Source: Candidatus Anstonellales archaeon
GTDB taxonomy: Archaea > Micrarchaeota > Micrarchaeia > Anstonellales > CG1-02-47-40
Length of the DNA: 64,000 bases
Assembly (NCBI GenBank): GCA_038869735.1
Contig: JAWCQO010000003.1
Location: 27,696 to 91,695, forward strand
Direction of reading: 5' to 3'
The notes beneath the pieces were generated by a model. It had not been told where the DNA came from, did not search any database, and worked only from the letters and a program-made list of their open reading frames with translations. Shown here piece by piece: positions 1 through 6,772 of the stretch; position 1 is the first letter of the stretch; each line of letters opens with the position of its first letter. Both the position numbers and the translations under genes were made by a program.

Positions 1-983
1 GAGGCGCCGGCAGACAAATAAACGTTCTTTCACCTTTTCTGGATGCTTATCTTCCAACAGGGGACAGAGTAAATGCAACTCTTTTTCCAATATCTTATTT
101 TGGAAATACAATCACAATAAGAAAATTTGCAAGAAAACCATGGACCATCACAGACTATCTAACTACTAAAACACTCTCTTTGGAAGTAGCTGCAATTCTT
201 TGGCTTGCAGTTCAATACGAAACAAATATCCTCATTTCTGGTGGAACGGGTTCAGGAAAAACTAGCCTACTCAATGTTCTCTCAATGTTTATCCCACCAA
301 ATCAAAGAGTTACAAGTATTGAGCAGACAAGAGAACTAACCCTCCCCCCTACCTTTCAGTGGGTACCTCTCGTCGTGAGAGAGCCGACAAGTGAAGGAAT
401 GGGTAAAGTGAGCATGCTAGACTTACTAATAAACTCTCTAAGAATGCGGCCTGATAGAATACTTGTCGGAGAGATCAGAAGAGAAGAGGAAGCGCAAGTC
501 CTCTTTGAAGCCATACATACTGGCCACTCCGTATGCGCGACAATGCACGCTGAGACGGTGTCAGAAACCGTCAAGAGGCTTCTCAATCCGCCATTTTCGA
601 TACCGCCGGTTATGGTTGAATCTCTCCATCTAATAATACCAATGTACCGTGACAGAAAAAGTAATATACGAAGAATTTTTGAGATAGGTGAGGTTCTCCC
701 AAGCGAGAGAGAAGGCATAAAGGAAAGAATAATCTACAGGTGGAGACCCTATAAAGATGCTATTGTTGCAGTTGAACCAAGCGTCCGCTTTATCGAAGCA
801 ATAAAAACCTATACCAACATATCGGACACAGAAATAAAAAGCGACTTAAAAGAAAAGGAGGAAGTCCTCCAGTTCATGGTCGAAAAGAACATAAACTCAG
901 TCGAGGGAGTTGGAAATATAATATCCGACTATTATGACTCCCAGTCCTCGTTGCTTACAAAGATTCGCAAAAAACAAATATAG
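1..983 (+). CDS. Type II/IV secretion (pilus) ATPase, 5'-truncated
   Basis: Three-prime part of a VirB11/FlaI/TadA-family hexameric ATPase that drives assembly of a type IV pilus-like fibre from the cytoplasmic side of the membrane. The frame is open to the left edge (first full codon at base 3), so the N-terminus lies outside the window. A TTG at 180 is not the start, because the conserved RVNATLFP and TIRKF segments are encoded before it. Visible motifs: Walker A GGTGSGKTS (about 239-265), Walker B-like RILVGEIR (about 455-480) and the His box ATMHAE (about 537-555). Two T2SF platform genes follow closely, as expected for one pilus operon. The substrate fibre cannot be told. Confidence 0.9.
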   Translation, partial: GAGRQINVLSPFLDAYLPTGDRVNATLFPISYFGNTITIRKFARKPWTITDYLTTKTLSLEVAAILWLAVQYETNILISGGTGSGKTSLLNVLSMFIPPNQRVTSIEQTRELTLPPTFQWVPLVVREPTSEGMGKVSMLDLLINSLRMRPDRILVGEIRREEEAQVLFEAIHTGHSVCATMHAETVSETVKRLLNPPFSIPPVMVESLHLIIPMYRDRKSNIRRIFEIGEVLPSEREGIKERIIYRWRPYKDAIVAVEPSVRFIEAIKTYTNISDTEIKSDLKEKEEVLQFMVEKNINSVEGVGNIISDYYDSQSSLLTKIRKKQI

Positions 984-1005
984 CCTCTGCAGGTGATGAG
1001 CGATA

Positions 1006-1929
1006 ATGATAGATTTTATTCCCTTTCTCCCTTTAAACCCTCGAGGCAGATTAACGAAAAACATAATAAGACATTTCTATCCCCTTTCGTCTCTTTTTGT
1101 AAAACTATTTCCTCACCTTAAAGCAGAGCTTGAAGAATCTGAGATTGCATTTGATGCATTAGAATACGTTAGCAGTGCGTTCCTTTCATTTCTTATTTGG
1201 CTTATAGCCACCCTCTTAATACTTCTCACTTACATTTATGCAACTGGTATCTACTCATATACACTAAAACAACTTTCCATTGCAGGTGTTTTCTCTTTTC
1301 TTCTTCCATTAGCTTTGTTCATATATACTATGCTTTATCCGCGCTGGATTGCAAGCAAAAGAAGATTAGAACTTGAATCTGACTTGCTTTTTGCACTGAG
1401 AGGCTTGTTGATACAAACAAGTGCAGGTGTTTCTCTTTACGATGCATTAGCTTTTCTAAGTGAAGGTTACGAAGACAAGAAAACAGGCTATGGGGAAGTA
1501 GGAAGGCAATTCCATCTAATTGTGCAGGAAGTGCGTGGAGGCAAAGAATTCACTCAAGCCCTTGAAGAAAATGCAGCAAGACACAGATCCCCTTATTATA
1601 GACGTGTGTTATGGCAACTTGCAAACGCAAACAAATCTGGAGCTAATATAAGCAGAGTTCTTCAAGAGATCGTTTATTCACTCTCAGATGAGCAGAGAAT
1701 CCTAATTCGCAACTATGGTTCAAAGCTAAACCTTCTCGCTCTCCTGTATATGATTTTTTGCATAATTGCTCCTACTATGGCAATCATTTTCCTTTCAATA
1801 GCAAGTTCCTTTGTTGAGACATCTTTTTTTAACGAGATAACACTTGGGACCATGCTTCTTGCACTTGTACTCTTTCAGATACTTTTCATGGGGCTTATAA
1901 AGACCAGCCGGCCAGTGGTGGCGCTATGA
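1006..1929 (+). CDS. Type II secretion F domain (TadB/TadC/FlaJ-like) membrane platform protein
   Basis: A 307-residue integral membrane protein of the T2SF family, the membrane platform that couples the pilus ATPase to pilin extrusion. Two hydrophobic hairpins (about residues 60-110 and 240-300) flank a cytoplasmic helical domain. That domain carries the family pattern LLFALRGLLIQTSAGVSLYD and later the SGANISRVLQEI helix. It starts 22 bp after the ATPase with a GGTGATG ribosome site just upstream, and its last codons overlap the next gene by 4 bp (ATGA), so the three are probably translationally coupled. The family is clear; the type of pilus is not. Confidence 0.85.
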   Translation: MIDFIPFLPLNPRGRLTKNIIRHFYPLSSLFVKLFPHLKAELEESEIAFDALEYVSSAFLSFLIWLIATLLILLTYIYATGIYSYTLKQLSIAGVFSFLLPLALFIYTMLYPRWIASKRRLELESDLLFALRGLLIQTSAGVSLYDALAFLSEGYEDKKTGYGEVGRQFHLIVQEVRGGKEFTQALEENAARHRSPYYRRVLWQLANANKSGANISRVLQEIVYSLSDEQRILIRNYGSKLNLLALLYMIFCIIAPTMAIIFLSIASSFVETSFFNEITLGTMLLALVLFQILFMGLIKTSRPVVAL

Positions 1930-2885
1930 GCTACTTAGAAAAATTGTACGACAACATAACCTCTCTCCTTTATGTCTGTGACATCAAATACACTACTTCA
2001 GAATTCATTCTCCGGATGTTTGCCTATGGAATTGTGCTAAGTCTAGTCATTTTTGCGGTGCTATCTGCTTATTCAACATCCCTGTCATTTTTCGGGTCTC
2101 TATTTATATTTGCTATCTTTGAGATATCAATTTACTTTTTCCTACTTGTCAGTGCAAATAAAAGAACTGCTCAATTAGAAGAGTCTCTGCCGGACTTTCT
2201 TGCTTTTATGGCAAGCAACATACGGTCAGGGATTACATATGACAGGGCTCTTCTGCTGTCTGCAAAGAAGGAGTTCGGTTACCTTTCACGTGAAATAGAC
2301 TATGCCGCAAAGGAATCTCTTGCTGGCAAGCCATTACAAGAAGTTCTTCTGGGGCTGGGAAGGAGAAGCCGTTCCGTGGCACTTTCCAAGTCAATGCGCC
2401 TTATAGTTCAAGGGTTTAATTCGGGGGGGAATCTTGCAAGCCTCTTGGACCAAACGGCCATCGAAATCCGCCGCTTCTCACTAATCAGAAAAGAAGTCCA
2501 ATCTTCGATTTTAGTCTATAAACTTTTCATCTTTGCTGCAATTGCTCTGGGTGCTCCTCTTCTATATTCGGTTGCGAGTTTTCTAATAGAACTGATCTAT
2601 GAAAGCAAACAAAGGATTTTCACTGAGGCATTTTTTGAGGGCGTTTCTTATCTTCAACTCACCCCTTCTTACAATCCAATAACTCCCTCTCTAGTATTCT
2701 CGTTTTCTCTTCTCGCAATCTTAATAACGTCATTTTTTGGTTCACTTACCTCAGGAATAATCTCAAAAGGAGAAGAATCGGAAGGCATTGCTTATTTTCC
2801 ACTAGTAATCACAATATCTATCGCCGTTTTCTTTTTAAGCAGATTCTTGTTGGAATCATTTGTTAAAAAGATTTTCCTCTTGTAG
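1926..2885 (+). CDS. Second type II secretion F domain platform protein of the same operon
   Basis: A 319-residue T2SF-family membrane protein, paralogous to the preceding gene. It has N-terminal membrane helices (about 28-75), a cytoplasmic domain with the family pattern LEESLPDFLAFMASNIRSG (about 87-105) and SGGNLASLLDQTA, then C-terminal helices. Its ATG overlaps the stop of the previous gene (ATGA). Pairing of two single T2SF proteins with one ATPase is the TadA-TadB-TadC arrangement, here in an archaeal form. No prepilin peptidase is seen nearby. Transcription probably ends in the A/T-rich gap that follows. Confidence 0.85.
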   Translation: MSYLEKLYDNITSLLYVCDIKYTTSEFILRMFAYGIVLSLVIFAVLSAYSTSLSFFGSLFIFAIFEISIYFFLLVSANKRTAQLEESLPDFLAFMASNIRSGITYDRALLLSAKKEFGYLSREIDYAAKESLAGKPLQEVLLGLGRRSRSVALSKSMRLIVQGFNSGGNLASLLDQTAIEIRRFSLIRKEVQSSILVYKLFIFAAIALGAPLLYSVASFLIELIYESKQRIFTEAFFEGVSYLQLTPSYNPITPSLVFSFSLLAILITSFFGSLTSGIISKGEESEGIAYFPLVITISIAVFFLSRFLLESFVKKIFLL

Positions 2886-2992
2886 TAAAATTAGTTTATC
2901 ATTAGACCATTAATTTTTTCATCGTCCCCACATCAAAATCGATGTAGCAACTTGTAGAGTGAAACTTGTAGTAGAAATTAGTTTATCATTAG
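2881..2992 (+). repeat. Pair of about 25-bp direct repeats in the pilus/pilin gap
   Basis: Nearly the same string occurs at 2881-2905 and 2967-2992. Both copies begin TGTAGTA and end TTAGTTTATCATTAG; the second has one extra G inside. The first copy overlaps the stop codon region of the T2SF gene. Between them are further copies of the short word CTTGTAG. The function is unknown: it may be a duplicated gene end left by rearrangement rather than a binding site. Confidence 0.6.
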
Positions 2993-3012
2993 CCTACCAA
3001 CTGCCTATCACT

Positions 3013-3468
3013 TCACCCTACTCTCCCAGTAAGAGTTCCGGAATCCACATACACAAATCCACTTACAAGGTCTCGATAAGTAATTTCAACCTTCAAGCTG
3101 TAACCCCCTCCCTTTGCAGGCGCTCCTGGCAACGTTCCAACACTTATCGTACTTGATGTTCTCCCAGCAGAGATATTCATTGGAGTGGCATACACCACTG
3201 AGTTTCCTCTAAACGTTGCATTTATCTTTACTACTTCTATATCTGACCCAACGGCATTTCTAAGCTGTATGCTCATAGCTCCTCCTTCTTCAATTCTCCA
3301 CGCCGATACTCCCACTTGAGTAAACCCTATGGCCTTACTTCCTATAAAGTTCTCCATATCAAAAACGCCAAGAGCAAAAAGAGCCCCTACGACAAGTACT
3401 ATCAAAAGGAGAGCCCATCCATACGTCATCAAAAAATCAAGTCCTGCTTGTGCTCTTAGAATACGCAT
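3013..3468 (-). CDS. Archaeal type IV pilin-like protein (class III signal peptide)
   Basis: A 151-residue secreted or membrane-anchored pilin subunit. The N-terminus has the archaeal class III layout: a short basic stretch MRILR, then AQAGLDFLMTYGWALLLIV, a glycine-rich hydrophobic helix to about residue 37, and a beta-rich C-terminal domain. Processing by an FlaK/PibD-type peptidase near RAQAG is expected from the family. The ATG at 3468 is chosen over an upstream GTG at 3474, because extension adds only two residues and a TATA-like box sits about 33 bp upstream of it. It is convergent with the pilus ATPase operon and is a plausible substrate of that machine or of the one at 6.8-9.9 kb. Confidence 0.8.
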   Translation of the reverse strand: MRILRAQAGLDFLMTYGWALLLIVLVVGALFALGVFDMENFIGSKAIGFTQVGVSAWRIEEGGAMSIQLRNAVGSDIEVVKINATFRGNSVVYATPMNISAGRTSSTISVGTLPGAPAKGGGYSLKVEITYRDLVSGFVYVDSGTLTGRVG

Positions 3469-3497
3469 AAACACACAGCCTACTAATCACAATATGA

Positions 3498-3507
3498 ATT
3501 TATAAAT
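3498..3507. promoter_or_regulatory. Symmetric TATA-like box between pilin and membrane-protein genes
   Basis: The string ATTTATAAAT is self-complementary and lies in the 93-bp divergent gap. It is centred about 33 bp upstream of the pilin ATG on the minus strand, a normal distance for an archaeal TATA box with a very short leader. The plus-strand gene starts 55-60 bp away, so it would have a longer leader if it used the same box. Confidence 0.5.
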
Positions 3508-3561
3508 ATTATTACTGTATTGAAACTCAAACCTACAATCCAAGCGGCAGGTTAGGTGTTT

Positions 3562-3876
3562 ATGATTTGGCACGTCCTCCTATTTATCCTATACTTCTTG
3601 ACACTTCTCATTTCTCTTCACATAGGCAAAAAAATGCACGGCGGTCCATTCACTTCGGTATTGCCATTCTTTATATCTGCAGTTGGCATTTTGGCTGCAA
3701 AGCACTTTTTTGAGCTTATATTCGTGCTTTTTTCTTTTCAAGTAGAAAAAGACTTAGATTCTCTGAGATTTTCAACACAAGCTCTCCAGCTTGTTGCAGG
3801 CATAATGCTAATGACTGCCCTCTATCATTTTTACCATATGGGCCATATTTTTAGTGAGTGGAAGAAGGTGCGCTAG
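3562..3876 (+). CDS. Small membrane protein of unknown function, paired with the next gene
   Basis: I do not recognise a named family. The product is about 104 residues with roughly three hydrophobic segments (about 3-22, 33-60 and 75-95) and ends in a basic tail EWKKVR. ATG 3562 is preferred over GTG 3556 because AGGTG lies just upstream of it. The stop codon abuts the ATG of the next gene, which encodes a similar-sized membrane protein. A KaiC-like pair follows, so the four genes may form one membrane-associated signalling module. That role is inference from neighbourhood only. Confidence 0.6.
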   Translation: MIWHVLLFILYFLTLLISLHIGKKMHGGPFTSVLPFFISAVGILAAKHFFELIFVLFSFQVEKDLDSLRFSTQALQLVAGIMLMTALYHFYHMGHIFSEWKKVR

Positions 3877-4188
3877 ATGGGGGAAGAAACATTAATTGGA
3901 CTTGCAATTGGAGTAAAACTTGCAGTCTTCTTGGCAATTTTCTTTTATTCCCTTCTAATAGCAGAGCTTGGCAGGTTAAGGGAATTCTGGCTTTTTATTG
4001 TCTTTGGTGCAGCCTATGCCATTGTAGCCTCCCTTGAATTTATAGCTGTCTTTTCATCATTTTCTCAAGGACTTGTGCTATCCTTGGATAGTATACAGAC
4101 AGCAATATACATTCTTGAAGGAATCGGCGCTATCTCCCTTTTGGCAATCCTCTACTCGATTGACAAAAATATAAAGAACTACAAATAG
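3877..4188 (+). CDS. Small membrane protein of unknown function, second of a pair
   Basis: A 103-residue protein with about three hydrophobic segments (residues 5-28, 36-60 and 78-97) and a short lysine-rich tail. It begins at the base after the stop of the preceding gene and ends 14 bp before the P-loop-less KaiC-like gene, so all three are very probably co-transcribed. No catalytic motif is visible. A subunit of a small membrane complex, perhaps a sensor anchor, is possible, but the sequence does not show it. Confidence 0.6.
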   Translation: MGEETLIGLAIGVKLAVFLAIFFYSLLIAELGRLREFWLFIVFGAAYAIVASLEFIAVFSSFSQGLVLSLDSIQTAIYILEGIGAISLLAILYSIDKNIKNYK

Positions 4189-4202
4189 GGGATAGAAGGT
4201 AG

Positions 4203-4751
4203 ATGTCAAAACATTTCTCTCTCTCTTATCTCAAGCCGAACTCAGTTACTCTTTTTATTGTTCCTGCAAGCAGGTACATAAATATAAACAATAAAATTTT
4301 GAAGCACTTCATAAATAAGCTTAAGTTTTTCTGCATTTACGTATCTGTCAGTAGGTCTGCGGTTGAAATAGAAAAAATACTCAAAAAAGCAAGTATCCAG
4401 ACAAAGAATATCTTTTACATAGACGCAATCTCACGCTCGCCAATAGGAATTCAGCGAATAGGCAATGCCATATTGTTAGAAAACCCTAAAGATTTAACAC
4501 ATATAAGCATAGCACTCTCAAAAGCGGTCTCCTCCTCTCCCGGAAACAAAAGAACACTTATTTTTGTAGACAGCCTCTCAACTCTAGTTATATATAACGG
4601 CATCGATACTGTTACTAAATTTATGCATTATCTAATAAATCAATCAAAAAGGTGGGGGGTATCAGGAGCCTTCATATCTGTAGAAGAAGAAGCTAATACT
4701 GCGCTTCTCTCAAAACTTGAAAATCTCGTTGATCATTACATTAAGGTCTGA
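4203..4751 (+). CDS. KaiC/RAD55-like protein lacking Walker A
   Basis: A 182-residue soluble protein that resembles the RecA/KaiC fold but shows no GxxxxGK[ST] motif. What is visible is a Walker B-like strand TLIFVDSLSTLVIY (about 120-133), then KFMHYLINQSKRWGVSGAFI and an acidic stretch VEEE. This is the pattern of archaeal KaiC-like proteins that have lost the P-loop. GGGGATAGAAGG precedes the ATG. It converges with a genuine KaiC-like ATPase at 4769-5548, suggesting a catalytic and non-catalytic pair. It may bind signalling partners rather than hydrolyse ATP (inference). Confidence 0.65.
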   Translation: MSKHFSLSYLKPNSVTLFIVPASRYININNKILKHFINKLKFFCIYVSVSRSAVEIEKILKKASIQTKNIFYIDAISRSPIGIQRIGNAILLENPKDLTHISIALSKAVSSSPGNKRTLIFVDSLSTLVIYNGIDTVTKFMHYLINQSKRWGVSGAFISVEEEANTALLSKLENLVDHYIKV

Positions 4752-4768
4752 CTACTTTTCGAGTTCAC

Positions 4769-5548
4769 TTAAAAAACTTCTGCATCAGGATAAATCTCTA
4801 TCCCCTTTTCTGTTATCTCCATTGGGATAAGTCTAATCTCGTGTTTGCTTTCAGTCATCTTTCTTACAAATATTGTTCTTACAAATGTTCCGCTTTCCTT
4901 CTTTTCGGTGAGGCTAAAGACGATCACTCCATCAGCTACAAACTCTTCAAAGCCTGTTGAAGAAAACCCATGGGCGCCTTCTTTTATATCCGTAATTGCA
5001 AGCAAGGTTATCTTAAGCGATTTTATCTGTCGCCTTATATCTGAAAGGGCTTTTCGAATATCATAAACATTTTCAAAGTAAGCTGTAATTAGACTAAAAG
5101 GATCGATAACAATCCGTTTTACCCCATAACGCTCAGTATGGTCCTCTATTATCTCTTTTAGCACATCGAATCTATAAACTTCAGGTTTGACAACAACAAG
5201 TTTGTTTTCTTGGATGAGTCGAGAGGCAGCCTTGCAAATTCTTTTTGCCTTGTTTATAATTTCTATTGGTTCATCTTCTAACGTGATATATAATCCAGGC
5301 TCACCCTTTGTCGCCCCCCAGCAAAGGAACTGCAAGGCAAAGGTCGATTTTCCAGTTCCGCAAGTCCCAGACAAGAGTGTGAGGCTTGAAGCCGGGATTC
5401 CGCCACCGACAATTCTATCAAACTCAGGAATGCCAGACTCAATTCTACTTGTATCCTTGACCAATATTCTAAAATTACCTCTCCTATCTATTCTCTTAAG
5501 TCTCTTTTCTTTACCACCAATCCTTTTTCTATTCCTCGTTGATGCCAT
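4769..5548 (-). CDS. KaiC/RAD55-family RecA-like ATPase (single domain)
   Basis: A 259-residue RecA-superfamily ATPase of the KaiC/GvpD/RAD55 group. After a very basic N-terminal tail (about residues 1-25, many Lys/Arg) come SGIPEFDRIVGGGIP, Walker A SGTCGTGKSTFALQFL, the LEDEP motif and the Walker B strand RIVIDPFSLI. Only one KaiC domain is present, unlike the double-domain clock protein. The start is ATG 5548 rather than TTG 5554: a CTTTATAAG box is centred 28 bp upstream, so the transcript is probably leaderless. Such proteins are regulatory ATPases in archaea, often near motility or signalling genes. The exact target is unknown. Confidence 0.85.
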   Translation of the reverse strand: MASTRNRKRIGGKEKRLKRIDRRGNFRILVKDTSRIESGIPEFDRIVGGGIPASSLTLLSGTCGTGKSTFALQFLCWGATKGEPGLYITLEDEPIEIINKAKRICKAASRLIQENKLVVVKPEVYRFDVLKEIIEDHTERYGVKRIVIDPFSLITAYFENVYDIRKALSDIRRQIKSLKITLLAITDIKEGAHGFSSTGFEEFVADGVIVFSLTEKKESGTFVRTIFVRKMTESKHEIRLIPMEITEKGIEIYPDAEVF

Positions 5549-5571
5549 AAACAAATAATTCTTCTGAAAAG

Positions 5572-5580
5572 CTTATAAAG
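5572..5580 (-). promoter_or_regulatory. TATA box of the KaiC-like ATPase gene
   Basis: On the minus strand this reads CTTTATAAG, centred about 28 bp upstream of the ATG at 5548. That spacing puts transcription initiation at or within a few bases of the start codon (a leaderless mRNA). Confidence 0.6.
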
Positions 5581-5597
5581 TAAAAAGAATGGCCATT

Positions 5598-5684
5598 TTA
5601 TTGTCTGGACGTGCAGGAGGGAGAAGCAAGGCAAACCAGTTCATCAAATTCGAGGCAGTCGAAGAATTGCTCAAAATCATCCAT
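5598..5684 (-). other. Possible 28-codon small reading frame in an otherwise empty gap
   Basis: The gap 5549-5784 holds no clear gene. On the minus strand an ATG at 5684 opens a 28-residue acidic frame (begins MDDFEQFFDCLEFDE, contains three Cys, stops at 5598). No good ribosome site lies in front of it, and no family is recognised. It may be chance; the region could instead hold an unrecognised RNA or only leader sequence for its neighbours. Confidence 0.2.
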
Positions 5685-5784
5685 CTGTTGTGCACTTCAA
5701 ACCCCTTCCTGCTTTTCTCCTTCCGCGCAAGGGCATTATTTGTGTTCGCGCCAAATTTGGTTAGTGCTTAGTACGTGGGTAAAG

Positions 5785-5902
5785 TGCAGGAGGAGGGATT
5801 TGAACCCACGAAGGCCTAAGCCACGGGATTTCAAATTAAACTGTTTTTGTTACAGCATTAATCTTAAGTCCCGCCCATTTGACCAGGCTCTGGTACTCCT
5901 GC
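5785..5902 (-). tRNA. tRNA-Leu (anticodon UAA) with intron
   Basis: On the minus strand the sequence folds as a class II tRNA. Acceptor arms are GCAGGAG and CTCCTGC with discriminator A. The D arm contains GAGCCTGGTCAAA, the anticodon arm is CGGGA-CTTAAGA-TCCCG after splicing (anticodon TAA), there is a long variable arm around GGCTTAGGCC, and the T loop is TTCAAAT. A 33-nt intron (5830-5862) interrupts the loop after position 37; exons are 5902-5863 and 5829-5785, giving an 85-nt mature tRNA. The T stem shows one T-T mismatch. CCA is not encoded. Confidence 0.9.
5830..5862 (-). other. 33-nt tRNA-Leu intron
   Basis: Insertion between tRNA positions 37 and 38, the standard archaeal site cut by the splicing endonuclease. 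The intron can form a small hairpin (CTGT pairing with ACAG around an A-rich loop), and its flanks contain TTAA words that could pair with the anticodon TTAA. The exact bulge-helix-bulge geometry was not resolved by eye. Confidence 0.75.
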
Positions 5903-5996
5903 AGAAATAATTTTTGTAAAAAGATGTTTATAGATTTTTATATTGGTGTCTTTAGCGCTTTCAAATCAACTTCTCATAACTCAACCATTCGTTAGT

Positions 5997-6749
5997 CTAA
6001 CCATACATACTTCCTATGCCGTAATCCTTTCCCTCAGCTTCTTTATATTTATTATGAACTGATTTTGCTTTTTCTATTAATTCCTTCATCTTGTCTTGGA
6101 TTTCGGTAGCTTCTCTCTCCAATTCCGAGGTATCTACATTTATCCCGACAAGTTTATTTAATGCTTCGATAACCATTGCAGCACCCTTGGGATCCATAAA
6201 TTCAGCGTGAGCTTCTGCAAGTAGAGAACTTACGGGATATCCAAGGCCAGCTCCGATTGAGAGGAGAACGGCAGCAACGCCTGTAGTCGCACCTTCCTTT
6301 ATAACAGACACCCCTTTTATCTGCGATAATCTTTTTACAAGTGAAGGTGTGCTTGCAATTGCATAAACAGTATCCTGTTCTCCTTTTATTGTAATTCCAC
6401 CAAGTGAAATAATCTCCCTTGCCTTCTTCTCTTTTGCGTACTCAAAGATTACCTCTGCTAGGTTTCTTACTTTTATCATAGGAATTACAAATTCCGAGAG
6501 TATTACAATAATTCTTTTACTAGGCGAAGCATAGACCCTTGCAGGGTGCATTGGCAAATAATTGTGCACTGCCGCCAAAGGTGGAAATGCGCGGCTTGTT
6601 ACATACCCTACTTGTTCCATCTTGAGCTTCTCAACAAGATACGATGCGGCAACTGTTCCAACCAAACCTATTCCCGGAAATCCTTCGACTATAATAGAGT
6701 TTTTTATAGAATACTTTTTCGTTTCAACTATCTTTACGTCATCTATCAT
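5997..6749 (-). CDS. PAC2-family proteasome assembly chaperone homologue
   Basis: A 250-residue cytosolic protein of the PAC2/PbaB family (archaeal relatives of eukaryotic proteasome assembly chaperones). The N-terminal family core is visible: VEGFPGIGLVGTVAASYLVE (about 22-41), SRAFPPLAAVHNYLP and SLGGITIKGEQD, followed by the ATTGVAAVLLSIGAGLGYP loop. A predicted coiled coil (about 205-240) leads to the very C-terminus, ending Met-Tyr-Gly. That fits the HbYX tail (hydrophobic, Tyr, any) by which such proteins dock on the 20S proteasome. The gene lies 23 bp after the pilus platform gene at the end of a long operon. Confidence 0.85.
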   Translation of the reverse strand: MIDDVKIVETKKYSIKNSIIVEGFPGIGLVGTVAASYLVEKLKMEQVGYVTSRAFPPLAAVHNYLPMHPARVYASPSKRIIVILSEFVIPMIKVRNLAEVIFEYAKEKKAREIISLGGITIKGEQDTVYAIASTPSLVKRLSQIKGVSVIKEGATTGVAAVLLSIGAGLGYPVSSLLAEAHAEFMDPKGAAMVIEALNKLVGINVDTSELEREATEIQDKMKELIEKAKSVHNKYKEAEGKDYGIGSMYG

Positions 6750-6772
6750 ACAATGAATTATCTGAGTAAAAA

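Noticed and set aside
180-182. TTG as start of the first ATPase gene
   Set aside because: Conserved family residues are encoded upstream in the same open frame up to the window edge, so the gene is truncated rather than short.
4203-4751. Active KaiC ATPase
   Set aside because: No Walker A motif exists anywhere in the frame, although a Walker B-like strand is clear.
5611-5910. An open reading frame spanning the tRNA-Leu gene on the plus strand
   Set aside because: It runs antisense through a well-formed tRNA and shows no protein-like pattern; the tRNA explains the conserved sequence.
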